From: Mycobacteroides saopaulense
GTDB taxonomy: Bacteria > Actinomycetota > Actinomycetes > Mycobacteriales > Mycobacteriaceae
Direction: 5' to 3'
Length of the DNA stretch: 64,000 nucleotides
NCBI RefSeq assembly: GCF_001456355.1
Contig: NZ_CP010271.1
Coordinates: 4,278,001-4,342,000, forward strand
In this document: positions 1-9,074 of the stretch, piece after piece
How the letters are laid out: every line of letters starts with the position of its first letter
How positions within the stretch are numbered: the stretch's first letter is position 1
The notes under the pieces: model-generated
The model's database searches: none
What the model saw: only the letters and a program-made list of their open reading frames with translations
Told to the model about the DNA's origin: nothing
Made by a program: the position numbers and the translations under genes

Positions 1-1227
1 ACCAGGAGGGACGACTCTCGGTGGGGCCACCGCGACCAGGTTTCCGTTGGGGCCGATCACCGTTCCGGCCGGCGGAGCCAGATCCGGGGGCACCTTGTAG
101 TTCTGGGGCAGCAGGGTCTCGGGCAGATCCGGACGCACGACCTGCTCAGGGGCAGTGAAACAGCTCGGGCCCTTCACCTCTCCATACCGAGGGCAGTCGG
201 CGCGGGTGTAGGTGTAACTCGGCGCCAAGGTGATGGAGATCGGCATATTGGGGACGTCTCGGTCCGCCATCCACATCTGCTCGAACCAGTTCCGGGACAG
301 CTTGTTGATGTTCCGGAAGATCGGGACGAACTTGTCCGCGTTCTTGGCGAAGACACCGATCGGCGGGGTGAGTTCGGTGGTGATTCCGATGAGCTGGTCA
401 GTGTGGTTGTCGAACGCCTTCTTATTGGTGCCCACCGTGGTCAGCCCGGCGTGTAGCAGCGTCGTAAGCTGCTCGCGCTTCTCGGCGAGGGTCTGCATGG
501 GTTGCACGGCCTGGTGCAGTGAGTCCAAAAGGTCGGGCGCACTTTGTTTGAGGCCTTCGGCCGCGTTCAGAAGCGCCGAGGCTGTGGACGGCCCCGTGTC
601 GGTGGCCACGATCGCGTTCAACTCGGTGATCAGCCGGTTGAGCTGCGCCCCACCGGCCAGCAGCTTGACTCGGCGACTGTCGGTGGCGGCGCCGACCGCG
701 GCCAAGATGCCCACCGAATTGTCCTCGCGGCCACGGCCGGTGGCGTTGAGGACATCACGCAACTTGCTGACCGTGGTCTGGAAGAGAACCGTGGGCAGCT
801 CTTGATCCTCGGCGATATGGGCACCCGCGCGGATAGGCGCACCGGGCCCGCGGTCGACCAGCTGCACCGAAGACACCGCGAACACGTTGCTCGGCACCAC
901 GCGGGCGGTGGCCGTCGACGGGATGGACTTGACGTACTGCGGTTTCAGATTGATGTGCACGAAGTTCGGCTTGGCGCCGGTGGCCGGGGTGACGTCGTCG
1001 ACCTCACCGACCAGCACGCCGTGATACTTCACATCTGACTTCTGCGGCAGACCATCACCGACATTCATCAGGTCGGCGACCACGGGTACGTAATCGTTAA
1101 GCCGCCCGGCAGATTTCAACAACATGGTGCCGGTGAGCGCCACGATCGCCGCGAGCGTGACAACGGAAAGCGTCAGAAGCTGGTTATCTGACGGACCGCG
1201 CCCATCCACTTCAAAGGGGTTAGGCAT
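1..1227 (-). CDS. Mce family protein, MceA-type, 3' end outside window
   Basis: First Mce subunit of an operon whose permease genes lie directly upstream. The frame is open for 409 codons from the ATG at 1227 to the window edge, so the C-terminus is missing. A short N-terminal cytoplasmic segment is followed by one membrane helix (about residues 17-39), an MlaD/MCE beta domain (about 40-125) and a long helical region. A Cys-containing segment (KGPSCFTAPE) and a proline-rich tail close the visible part. Mce proteins form periplasmic conduits that carry lipids to a YrbE/Mce ABC-type importer. The ATG directly follows the stop of the upstream permease gene (1228-1230), suggesting coupled translation. 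It is a full-length paralogue of the MceA at 59486-61021, with shared stretches such as VRPDLPETLLPQNYK. The lipid cargo cannot be read from sequence. Confidence 0.93.
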   Translation of the reverse strand, partial: MPNPFEVDGRGPSDNQLLTLSVVTLAAIVALTGTMLLKSAGRLNDYVPVVADLMNVGDGLPQKSDVKYHGVLVGEVDDVTPATGAKPNFVHINLKPQYVKSIPSTATARVVPSNVFAVSSVQLVDRGPGAPIRAGAHIAEDQELPTVLFQTTVSKLRDVLNATGRGREDNSVGILAAVGAATDSRRVKLLAGGAQLNRLITELNAIVATDTGPSTASALLNAAEGLKQSAPDLLDSLHQAVQPMQTLAEKREQLTTLLHAGLTTVGTNKKAFDNHTDQLIGITTELTPPIGVFAKNADKFVPIFRNINKLSRNWFEQMWMADRDVPNMPISITLAPSYTYTRADCPRYGEVKGPSCFTAPEQVVRPDLPETLLPQNYKVPPDLAPPAGTVIGPNGNLVAVAPPRVVPPG

Positions 1228-2085
1228 CTATCCGCCCAACCTGGCACCGGCGTCCACGCTCCACAGCGCCATGGTCAGCAGCATGTTCACCATGACCACA
1301 ACGGTGATGGCCGCACGCATGGCGTGGCCGGCAGCAATTCCCACACCTTCCGGTCCGCCGCTGGCGTAGAAGCCGTAGTAGCACTGCACCGTCGAGGCGA
1401 TCCACACGAAGACGACCGTCTTGATGATCGAATACACGACGTCGATACCGCTCACGCCGATGCCGAAGTAGTGCAGATACGACCCCACCGAGCCGCCGCT
1501 GAGAATGCCCACCATCACCTGACAGGACACGTAGCTGATCGCAAGGCAGGCCAGGTACAGCGGGATCACCGCGATGATCGCCGCCATCAGCCTGGTGGTC
1601 ACCAGAAACGGAATCGGTCGAATTGCAACCGAATCCATGGCGTCGATCTCCTCGGCGATCCGCATCGAGCCCAGTTGTGCGGTGAACCGGCAACCTGCCT
1701 GCATCGCGAACGCGAGAGAGGCCATGATCGGTGCGAGCTCACGAGTGCTGGCCAATGAGCTGATGATGCCGGTGGCGGGCCCCAGCCCGAGAAGGTCCAA
1801 GAAGTTGTACGACTCGATGGCCACCAGAGCGCCCGCGGTAATGCCCAGGACCAATGCCACTCCGGCGGTCCCGCCGCCGACCACCAATGAGCCATTGCCC
1901 CAGGCGATATCGGACAGATGACGCAGAAACTCCTTGGGGTACTGGCGCAGCACCACTGGAATGCCGCTCAGGGCGCGGAAGAAGAAGGCCACCATGTGGC
2001 CGAATCGCATCAGCGGCCGGCGAACTCTGTTGTAGACGCGTATGAATGGCCTGCGCCCCGGCGACAGATAGCTGGATACCGTCAT
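1228..2085 (-). CDS. YrbE/MlaE-family permease, B-type
   Basis: 285-residue integral membrane permease, second of the YrbE pair that with an MceG-type ATPase powers Mce lipid import. It has several hydrophobic segments and the MlaE-family loop signature EEIDAMDSVAI at about 145-155. Its length is normal for the family. It is followed without a gap by mceA and preceded, after one base, by the A-type permease, so the three genes form a tight operon. Which of the several mycobacterial mce operons this is cannot be fixed from this fragment. Confidence 0.95.
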   Translation of the reverse strand: MTVSSYLSPGRRPFIRVYNRVRRPLMRFGHMVAFFFRALSGIPVVLRQYPKEFLRHLSDIAWGNGSLVVGGGTAGVALVLGITAGALVAIESYNFLDLLGLGPATGIISSLASTRELAPIMASLAFAMQAGCRFTAQLGSMRIAEEIDAMDSVAIRPIPFLVTTRLMAAIIAVIPLYLACLAISYVSCQVMVGILSGGSVGSYLHYFGIGVSGIDVVYSIIKTVVFVWIASTVQCYYGFYASGGPEGVGIAAGHAMRAAITVVVMVNMLLTMALWSVDAGARLGG

Positions 2086-2086
2086 C

Positions 2087-2959
2087 TCACAGCCCCGTCC
2101 GCGGGAACAGCATGATGTACAGCTGGCTGATGGCGACGTTCACGACCATCAGTAGCAAGATCGATTCCACCACCGCGGCGTTCACGGAGTTGGCGACACC
2201 GATGGGCCCGCCCTTGGTCGACAGGCCCTTCTGACACGACACCACCGCCACGATGGCGCCGTAGATGATGGCCTTCAGGACCGCCAACACCATGTCATCG
2301 GGAGTCGCGAAGGAGGCGAAGGTCGATACGAAACTGCCGGGTGCGCCGCCCTGCCAGTAGACGTTAAACAGATAGGCACCAAGGAATCCGACAAAGCACA
2401 CCACCGCGGTCAGTGCCACCGCGATCATGATGGCGGCGGCGAAGCGGGGGACGACGAGTCGGCGGATCACCGAGACGCCCATGACCTCCATGGCGTCGGT
2501 CTCCTCGCGCATGGTCCGCGAGCCCAGGTCGGCGGTGATCGCAGAACCCACGGCAGAGGCCATCAACACCGCAGCCACCAGCGAGGCGGCCTGCCGGATG
2601 ATGGCGATACCGCTGGCCGCACCCGCCAGTGACGTCGCACCGACCTGACCGGCGAGCAGTGCGAACTGGATCGACAGCGTCACCCCGATGGGCAGGGTTA
2701 CCAGGATGACCGGCATTACCGCCGTCGCTGCCTGGAAGGCACCCTGCCTGACGAATTCCTGCCACTGGAACTGCCCCGTGAATAGGTCGACGAAGAACCA
2801 CTGAATGGTGCGGACCCCGAGTATGAACTGCTCCCCGACAGTGCTCAGGGATTCGAGGGGGTGGCGCTTGACGTATCCGGTAGCCCAGTCCTGGATGGCT
2901 GCGGCTCCGTCCTCGGCCGCGACCTGTCCGCCGGGTGCGGTCACGATGGACCCAGACAC
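2087..2959 (-). CDS. YrbE/MlaE-family permease, A-type
   Basis: 290-residue partner permease of the YrbE pair. The MlaE signature REETDAMEVMG lies at about 151-161, with five to six hydrophobic segments from about residue 80 onward. The GTG at 2959 is the only upstream in-frame start before a stop; a stronger ribosome-binding site (GAGGAG) further upstream belongs to a different frame that encodes only about ten residues. The true start is therefore somewhat uncertain and could be the GTG four codons in. It is the first gene of the operon, with a 415-base non-coding region in front of it. Confidence 0.93.
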   Translation of the reverse strand: MSGSIVTAPGGQVAAEDGAAAIQDWATGYVKRHPLESLSTVGEQFILGVRTIQWFFVDLFTGQFQWQEFVRQGAFQAATAVMPVILVTLPIGVTLSIQFALLAGQVGATSLAGAASGIAIIRQAASLVAAVLMASAVGSAITADLGSRTMREETDAMEVMGVSVIRRLVVPRFAAAIMIAVALTAVVCFVGFLGAYLFNVYWQGGAPGSFVSTFASFATPDDMVLAVLKAIIYGAIVAVVSCQKGLSTKGGPIGVANSVNAAVVESILLLMVVNVAISQLYIMLFPRTGL

Positions 2960-3374
2960 AGCGCACGACGCATTCGAGACTCCTCATTGAACCGCATTGC
3001 TGGCGCACCAGGGGCTGCGGCGCCGATGAGCGTTGACGATAAATGATCAATCGTTAATTGAATAGTCGGTAATATTCTAAATCACACCGATCGGTTTACT
3101 GTGTGCTGCGTCACATACGTCGGGCGGCGATACCGCCTCCGCGTATCCGCATGTCGGGCGCGCCCCGAATCAAACAGTGGACAAGGGTTTTTGGGGTCTT
3201 TGTCGGCCTACATGAGCGACCGAGCCATTCGCCGCCGAGCGCAGGAACAAAGATCGCGGCCGCCCTTAGCCTCTCCGCCCTACCCGAGGCGGTGACACCG
3301 AAGACGTGGAGCCTTACCCCGCACCCACGTGTCCTAACCGTTTGCTGCATGCCACAGCGTGGGCCAAGCGGCCG
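2960..3374. promoter_or_regulatory. Intergenic region upstream of yrbE-mce operon with AT-rich dyads
   Basis: No credible gene is seen in these 415 bases. The part next to yrbEA (about 3036-3100) is unusually AT-rich for this genome. It holds several small dyads: ACGAT/ATCGT at 3036-3054, TCAAT/ATTGA at 3047-3061, and the perfect palindrome ACCGATCGGT at 3086-3095. These are candidate promoter or operator elements for the operon; no specific regulator is recognised. The part next to the response regulator's 3' end is ordinary GC-rich sequence. Confidence 0.4.
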
Positions 3375-4043
3375 CTATTCGTCGAGCCCGTGCTCGATCG
3401 CGTATCGCGTGAGCTCCACGCGGTTGCCCAATTGCAGCTTGCGCAGCGTCGACTGCACATGATTCTCGATGGTCCGGTGACTGAGCGACAGTCGCGTGGC
3501 GATCTGCTTGGCGCTCAACCCCTTCGCGACGAGCCGCAGCACCTCGGTCTCTCGTTCGGAAAGCCGCGGAGTCTCGTCGGCATCGGTCGCCGGAGCGCTC
3601 GACATGCGCCGGAACTCCCCGAGCACCAGTCCGGCCAAGCCCGGTGTGAACACCGCCTGCCCCTTGGCCGTTGACTTCACGGCATCGATGAGCTCGGTGG
3701 CCGAGGCACTCTTCACCAAATATCCTGTGGCTCCGGCTTTCACCGCTTCCAACACATCTTCGCGCTCGGCCGAGGCCGAGAGCACCAGGATGTGGCTGCC
3801 CGGGGACACGGCCAGTACCGCTGCGGTGGCTTGCGCACCGTCACCGTCGGTGAGTTGCATATCCATCAGCACCACATCGGGTTTCACCGTCGCCGCTATC
3901 CGGCCGGAGGACGCGACGCCATCGGCGGTGGCCACCACGCGCAGCCCCGCGGCCTGCAGGTCGCGGGAGACCCCGTCCCGCCACATCGGATGGTCATCGA
4001 CCACCATCACCGAAATCTGCTCGTTGTCCACGCTTTCGGTCAC
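3375..4043 (-). CDS. NarL/LuxR-type response regulator
   Basis: 222-residue response regulator paired with the upstream kinase. The receiver domain (about 10-125) has the acidic pair D16-D17 and phospho-acceptor D61 in the segment VLMDMQ. The conserved Lys lies in YLVKS. The C-terminal LuxR HTH (about 159-222) carries LSERETEVLRLVAKGLS and a typical recognition helix (SHRTIENHV). The GTG at 4043 follows a good AGGAGG and overlaps the kinase stop by four bases (GTGA), so the longer upstream start is unlikely. Target genes are unknown. Confidence 0.93.
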   Translation of the reverse strand: MTESVDNEQISVMVVDDHPMWRDGVSRDLQAAGLRVVATADGVASSGRIAATVKPDVVLMDMQLTDGDGAQATAAVLAVSPGSHILVLSASAEREDVLEAVKAGATGYLVKSASATELIDAVKSTAKGQAVFTPGLAGLVLGEFRRMSSAPATDADETPRLSERETEVLRLVAKGLSAKQIATRLSLSHRTIENHVQSTLRKLQLGNRVELTRYAIEHGLDE

Positions 4044-5215
4044 ACACCCACCTCCTGAGACTTGGGCACCGTGATCTCCCATTCGGTACCCGCTCCGGGG
4101 GCCGTCTCCAGCAGTACCGCCCCACCGAGGTCGGCCACCCGGCCCAGGATCGAACGAGACACCCCCATGCGGCCCTCACGTTCGGCCTGATCGAGTCTGC
4201 CGTCGGCGATCCCGCTGCCGTCATCGCGCACCGTCACCACCACCGAGTCCTGCAGATCCTCGACGAGCACGTAGGCGTGCGCCTGCGGTCCGGCGTGCAG
4301 TGCGACGTTGGAGAGCGCGCTGCGCACCACCGCGGCCAGCTCACTGGCCATGTGCTGGCCGATGAGTACCGGGGAGCCGGGCGCGGACACCGACACCGCG
4401 GTACTGGCCTGCGTCCGCAGCAGCGGACGCAGGTCGACCAACTCGTCATCGGCGAACGTCGTCTGTGTCGCACCCGAGATGAGCTCCCGGAGCGCGACCT
4501 CCTGCTCTCCCGCGATGACAGCCAGTTCGGCTGTCGGGCCCCCGATCTCGGTGCCGCGACGCTTCACATAGGACAGCACTTGCAGCACTCCGTCGTGCAC
4601 CTGCCGCGACAGCCGTTCGCGCTCTATCGCTGCGGCGGCCGCCCGTTCGGCGCGACGCAGCTCATGGAAGGTGCGCTTCGCGGTGGTCGACGCCGCGCCG
4701 ATCGCAAGGCCCACCACTACCAACGCCGGCATGGTCGCGTCGAGCCACAACGCGCTGACCGGCAGTCCCCGCGCCGCGATGCTGATCGCGGCAAGCACGA
4801 AACCGGATATGACGCCGGCAAGTTGTCCGCGCAGCAGCCCCATGGACACGACCGCGTTGGCCACCCACAACGTTGTCGGCAATGTTTGGTGCCCGCTGTA
4901 CCACTGCACGTCGACAACCAGGCGACCGGCCAGCATCAACGCGATCACGATCACCTGATCGCACAACACCAGCTGCCAGCGACGAAACCAGTTGCGCGAC
5001 AGCGCTACTGCCGCAAAACCCGTCCATATCGCCATACCGGCGTACAGGGCCCAGCTCAATGCCTGCCGGTCGTAGTTGGTGTAGGACGCCAACTGCGAGG
5101 CCAGCAGGGCATATCCGAAGCTCGCCAGTCGGAACACCTGCGCCGCGCGCCACAGCGATGCTGTCGGATCGTTGCCGCTCACCCAGCGAGGGACGGTTCC
5201 GGTTCCGGATGCCAT
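4040..5215 (-). CDS. Sensor histidine kinase, NarL-system type
   Basis: 391-residue membrane histidine kinase. About five or six hydrophobic segments span residues 25-175 with hardly any extracytoplasmic domain. A coiled linker follows, then a HisKA_3-like dimerisation segment with phospho-acceptor H207 (RQVHDGVLQVL). The HATPase domain has N303 in the N box (LSNVALHAG) and DDGSGI at 331-336. The short extracytoplasmic loops suggest it senses a membrane-related or lipophilic signal, which is inference. It is translated just ahead of the response regulator and follows the PerM-like gene with a 9-base gap. Confidence 0.92.
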   Translation of the reverse strand: MASGTGTVPRWVSGNDPTASLWRAAQVFRLASFGYALLASQLASYTNYDRQALSWALYAGMAIWTGFAAVALSRNWFRRWQLVLCDQVIVIALMLAGRLVVDVQWYSGHQTLPTTLWVANAVVSMGLLRGQLAGVISGFVLAAISIAARGLPVSALWLDATMPALVVVGLAIGAASTTAKRTFHELRRAERAAAAAIERERLSRQVHDGVLQVLSYVKRRGTEIGGPTAELAVIAGEQEVALRELISGATQTTFADDELVDLRPLLRTQASTAVSVSAPGSPVLIGQHMASELAAVVRSALSNVALHAGPQAHAYVLVEDLQDSVVVTVRDDGSGIADGRLDQAEREGRMGVSRSILGRVADLGGAVLLETAPGAGTEWEITVPKSQEVGV

Positions 5216-5224
5216 GTGAATGCG

Positions 5225-6424
5225 TCAATCCTTCGGCGGGGCCGGACCCAACTCCGGCACACCGTTACCCGGGCCGGCCTTCACCGCGGGCGGACCTTGG
5301 TCGGGCACCATCTCCGGATCGAGTATCTCTGCTTCCTCTTCTCCTTCAAGCAGATACGGATCATCGGAGTCATACGGTTCGATGAGCGCGCGGATGGCGG
5401 TATTGAGAACGGCAACCGTCGGTACCGCGAGGAGCGCACCGATGATGCCGCCCAACACGCCGCCCGCCGCGATGGACAGCACCACGGCCAGGGCGTGGAT
5501 CTGGACCGCGTGGCCCATGATGAGCGGTTGCAGCACATGGCCTTCCACCTGCATCACCACAATGACGATCACCAAGATCATGGCCGCGGTGAAGGCGCCC
5601 TTGGTGATGAGCGCGATGAACACCGCCACGAATCCCGATATCGCCGCACCGATGATCGGAATGAACGCACCCAGGAACACCAGCGAGGCCAAGGGAAGTG
5701 CAAGCGGCACGCTGAAGGCCGCCAGGCCCACCCCGATACCGATCGCATCGACCAGCGCCACCGCGACGGTGGCGCGCACGTAGCCGATCAGCGATCCGAA
5801 ACCCAGCGCACCGGCACGGCGCACCCGCGGGCGCGCGTCCTTGGGGAAGATTCGGGTGACGAACTCCCAGATCTCCTTGCCCCCGTAGAGGAAGAAGATG
5901 GTGGTGAACAATGTCAGCACGGCGCCGGTGATGATCTCGGTGACCGTGGTGGCCGTGGCCAGGGCTCCACTGGTGACCTTGCCCTGGTTGTCTTTGATGG
6001 CGTTGACCAGTGCGTCACCAGCCTTGCCGATCTGCTCCTCGCTGATGTGGAACCGGCTGTGAATCGCCCAGTTCTTCAGCGACTCGATGCTGTTGGTCAG
6101 CTGGGCCGACAAATCCGGCAGACCCTTGATGAATTGGTCCACCACGAAGGTCAGGATCCCGCCCACCGCCGCGGTGCCGGCGAGCAGCACGACGACTACC
6201 GCCAATGAGCGCGGAACCTTGTGGCGCTGAAGGTAGTTGACCGTCGGCACCAGCAGCGCCGATCCCATCAGAGCCAGGAGCAGCGGGATGGTGATCGTTT
6301 TGAGATGCCAGAACAGCCACAGGAAGGTGAGTCCGAAGGCAAGCAGCACCAGCAGGCGCCACGCCCAGGCCGCCCCCTTGCGCACATACGGATGAACCGA
6401 CTCGGCTGCGTCAGCGTGCGTCAT
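5225..6424 (-). CDS. AI-2E/PerM-family membrane transporter
   Basis: 399-residue polytopic protein of the AI-2E transporter (PerM, UPF0118) family. An N-terminal hairpin of two to three helices (about 20-90) is followed by a soluble middle region (about 90-160) and a block of helices (about 160-350) containing the family-typical stretch FIPIIGAAISG. The C-terminal tail is acidic and proline-rich. Family members export varied substrates or act in ion exchange; the substrate is unknown. Its position next to the haemophore/mmpL11 area matches Rv0205 of M. tuberculosis (from memory). Confidence 0.9.
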   Translation of the reverse strand: MTHADAAESVHPYVRKGAAWAWRLLVLLAFGLTFLWLFWHLKTITIPLLLALMGSALLVPTVNYLQRHKVPRSLAVVVVLLAGTAAVGGILTFVVDQFIKGLPDLSAQLTNSIESLKNWAIHSRFHISEEQIGKAGDALVNAIKDNQGKVTSGALATATTVTEIITGAVLTLFTTIFFLYGGKEIWEFVTRIFPKDARPRVRRAGALGFGSLIGYVRATVAVALVDAIGIGVGLAAFSVPLALPLASLVFLGAFIPIIGAAISGFVAVFIALITKGAFTAAMILVIVIVVMQVEGHVLQPLIMGHAVQIHALAVVLSIAAGGVLGGIIGALLAVPTVAVLNTAIRALIEPYDSDDPYLLEGEEEAEILDPEMVPDQGPPAVKAGPGNGVPELGPAPPKD

Positions 6425-6479
6425 GCGGGGAGCCTAGCTGCGATGAGCCGCTTGCGCGAAGAGCTGAACAATTCAGCAA

Positions 6480-7358
6480 CTATCCCTTCGGCGCAGGCTC
6501 GGCCAGCACCTCCGACAGCCACTTCACGACGAGCTCCGGCTGCTCGTCGACGATGAAGTGACCGCAGTTGGGCACCTCGGTGATGTTCAGGTCGTCGGCG
6601 TGGTCCTTGAAGCCGTCGAGCAGCGAGGGATGCACCGCCACGTCGTCGAGTCCGAACAGCACCCGTACCGGCATGGTGAGCTTCTGATCGTCATAGGGAC
6701 CACGCGCGAGATTCGCGAATTCCTTGCCAACCATGGACCGGTAGATCTTGGATCCGGCCACCCGGCGGTCGCGATCGCGGAAACAGCTGCGGAAGAAGTC
6801 CACCGACTCCTTGGGCATCCCGCTACGGCGGATGAACCACCACAGCGTCGGCGACAGATGCGACAGCGGTCCGACAACCGGAGCCCCCACCACCAGCTGG
6901 TAGGCCAGCTTGTGCGCGTGCCGGGCCACCCGGCCCGGCTCCTGCCACACCGGCGGGATGTTGAGGACGGCCAGCCTCCGGATGCGCGACGGCGCCTTCA
7001 GCGCGACCAACTGGGCGGTCCAGCCGCCCCAGTCGTGCCCGACCAGATCGAAGGAGTCCAGCCCCAGCGAGTCGGCCGCCGCCAGCACGTCGGAGGCGAA
7101 CTGCTCCTTCTCATAGCCCTTCGGGGCGACCTCGCTCCAGCCCGCACCGCGCAGGTCCATGGCATGCACGCGGTACCCGGCCGCGGCCAGGGCCGGGATC
7201 ACCTTGTGCCACATCCACCAGTTCTCGGGCCAACCGTGCAGCAACACCACCGGTCGTCCGTCCTGCGGACCGGCGACGGCGACGTGGATCTTCACGTCCC
7301 CGGCTTGCACGTACTGATGGTCCACACCGTCGAGAGTGGGCATGCTGCGCTGCGTCAT
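6480..7358 (-). CDS. Alpha/beta hydrolase, epoxide hydrolase-like
   Basis: 292-residue alpha/beta hydrolase. The HGWP oxyanion motif is at 41-44. The nucleophile is an Asp, D109, in GHDWGG, as in epoxide hydrolases and haloalkane dehalogenases rather than esterases. A second acidic residue lies in FGLDD and the catalytic His in NCGHFIVDEQPE. A cap region lies between about 130 and 215. The ATG at 7358 was chosen; the reading frame stays open further upstream but that part looks non-coding, and 7343 is an alternative start. It would hydrolyse epoxides or similar lipophilic compounds in the cytoplasm; the exact substrate is unknown. Confidence 0.88.
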   Translation of the reverse strand: MTQRSMPTLDGVDHQYVQAGDVKIHVAVAGPQDGRPVVLLHGWPENWWMWHKVIPALAAAGYRVHAMDLRGAGWSEVAPKGYEKEQFASDVLAAADSLGLDSFDLVGHDWGGWTAQLVALKAPSRIRRLAVLNIPPVWQEPGRVARHAHKLAYQLVVGAPVVGPLSHLSPTLWWFIRRSGMPKESVDFFRSCFRDRDRRVAGSKIYRSMVGKEFANLARGPYDDQKLTMPVRVLFGLDDVAVHPSLLDGFKDHADDLNITEVPNCGHFIVDEQPELVVKWLSEVLAEPAPKG

Positions 7359-7526
7359 GGACCGAACCCTACCGCGCAGTAGGTTCCATGGCACCACCCT
7401 GTCTGAGCTACCGGGCCCAGCCCGACCTGGACATACTCGTGCTCTGGAGCAAGAAGAACTGGCATGCTTCGTCATGTCACAGAAATTGGAGTAAAAACGG
7501 GGTAGACCGATCGGAATACTTGGGTG

Positions 7527-9047
7527 ATGGAACGGCTACGCGAATGGTTTCGGGCCATGCATGTGCTGGGCCCACGGTGGACAGTGTTCGTTGCCTCGAT
7601 GGTCGGCATCAACTCCGCTACTCTGCTGCTGCTGTTCTACTTTCTGCGTCACTGGATGCCCTTCAAGCGGCCGGCGAACGACTGGGTGTTCGAGAACGGC
7701 CCCCCGCTGTTCTGGGTGCTCTTCGGCCTCATGGTGGTGACGAGCGTCGGATGGGCCCTGCACATGGAGCACCGCCTTGCCCGCTGGTACTGCCGGGGCG
7801 GGCCACCCACAGCACTTGAGCTGCGCACCGCGCTGACCGCACCCCTGCAGCAGTCACTAATCCACCTCGGTGGATGGGCACTCGGCGCCGCCATCTTCAT
7901 CGGCATCGGCGCCGCCCACGACTCCAAATGGACCCTGGCCACCATCATCGGGTGTGTGCAATCGGCGACGGCCAGTTTCGGCATCACCTACCTGCTCGGT
8001 GAGCGCATCCTGCGGCCTATTGCCGCAAAGGCGTTGAGCGCCAGTGAGTTCCATGGACGATTCGCGCCATCGGTCTTTGTCCGGGTCAGGTTGAGCTGGT
8101 GGATCGGCACCCTGGCACCGGCGATCGGAATCATCGCGTTGTGCGGGATGGCGCTGTGGAAGCCTGACGATTTGACCTCGACGCGCGATCTTGCGCTCAC
8201 CGTCCTGCTCATCGTCTCGACCACCCTGGTCGGCAGCTACGGACTTGCCCTGCTCACCGCCGGACAGTTGGCCGACCCGGTACGCCAGCTGCGCACCGCC
8301 ATCAGCGATGTGGCGCAGGGCGACTTCGACGCGCGCGTCGATGTGTACGACGGCAGCGAGCTGGGGGTCCTGCAGGCCGGTTTCAACCGGATGATGCAGG
8401 TGGGTGAGGAACGCCGTCAGCTGCGTGAGCTGTTCGGTAAGCATGTGGGCGCCGACGTGGCCAGTCAGGCGCTGCAGCTGGGCACCAATCTCGGTGGCGA
8501 GAACCGTTATGTCGCAGTGTTCTTCGTCGACATGATCGGGTCGACGTCGATGGCGTCCGATCGCGATCCCGAGGAGGTGCTGACGATCCTCAACGACTTC
8601 TTCCGCATCGTGGTGGAGGTGGTCGACAGCCGCGGCGGCTTCGTCAACAAGTTCGTCGGCGACGAGGCGCTGTCGGTGTTCGGCGCGCCGCTGCACCGCC
8701 CCGACGCCACCACCGCATGCCTGGCCGCCGCACGTGAACTGCGCGACCGGCTCACCGAAGACTTCCCCCACCCGTTCGAGTTCGCCATCGGTGTCTCGGC
8801 CGGGCTCGCGGTCGCCGGAAACGTGGGCGCCACCGAGCGCTACGAATACTCGGTGATCGGCGACCCGGTGAACGAGGCCTCGCGGCTTACCGAGCTGGCC
8901 AAGCACCGGCCCAGCCGGCTGCTGGCATCCACCAACGCGCTGTATTTCGCCGACCCCGATGAACAGAAACACTGGGATCACGGCGACTCTGTGCTGCTCC
9001 GGGGCCGCACCAGGGCGACACACCTGGCGTGGCCTGCGGGAACCTGA
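7527..9047 (+). CDS. Membrane adenylate cyclase with HAMP domain
   Basis: 506-residue class III nucleotide cyclase. Six hydrophobic segments occupy about residues 18-245, followed by a HAMP domain (about 243-295) and the cyclase domain (about 325-500). Catalytic residues all appear present: metal-binding D335 (FVDMIG) and D379 (GDE), base-recognition K375 and D446 (VIGDPV), and N449/R453 in NEASR. The architecture matches the mycobacterial Rv1318c/Rv1319c/Rv1320c/Rv3645 group, where fatty acids have been linked to Rv3645 signalling. The start is ATG 7527, with GTG 7524 possible. A CCGATCGG palindrome (7507-7514) lies just upstream. Confidence 0.93.
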   Translation: MERLREWFRAMHVLGPRWTVFVASMVGINSATLLLLFYFLRHWMPFKRPANDWVFENGPPLFWVLFGLMVVTSVGWALHMEHRLARWYCRGGPPTALELRTALTAPLQQSLIHLGGWALGAAIFIGIGAAHDSKWTLATIIGCVQSATASFGITYLLGERILRPIAAKALSASEFHGRFAPSVFVRVRLSWWIGTLAPAIGIIALCGMALWKPDDLTSTRDLALTVLLIVSTTLVGSYGLALLTAGQLADPVRQLRTAISDVAQGDFDARVDVYDGSELGVLQAGFNRMMQVGEERRQLRELFGKHVGADVASQALQLGTNLGGENRYVAVFFVDMIGSTSMASDRDPEEVLTILNDFFRIVVEVVDSRGGFVNKFVGDEALSVFGAPLHRPDATTACLAAARELRDRLTEDFPHPFEFAIGVSAGLAVAGNVGATERYEYSVIGDPVNEASRLTELAKHRPSRLLASTNALYFADPDEQKHWDHGDSVLLRGRTRATHLAWPAGT

Positions 9048-9074
9048 AAGAACTGACCAGCTCGCGCCGTTACT

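Noticed and set aside
4277..6208. 643-codon open frame on the plus strand
   Set aside because: It runs antisense through the histidine kinase and PerM-family genes, has low-complexity Arg/Gly/His composition and no domain; a shadow of high-GC third positions.
7507..7514. CCGATCGG upstream of the cyclase as the same operator as ACCGATCGGT at 3086-3095
   Set aside because: The shared core is only nine bases, such palindromes are common in high-GC DNA, and the flanks differ.
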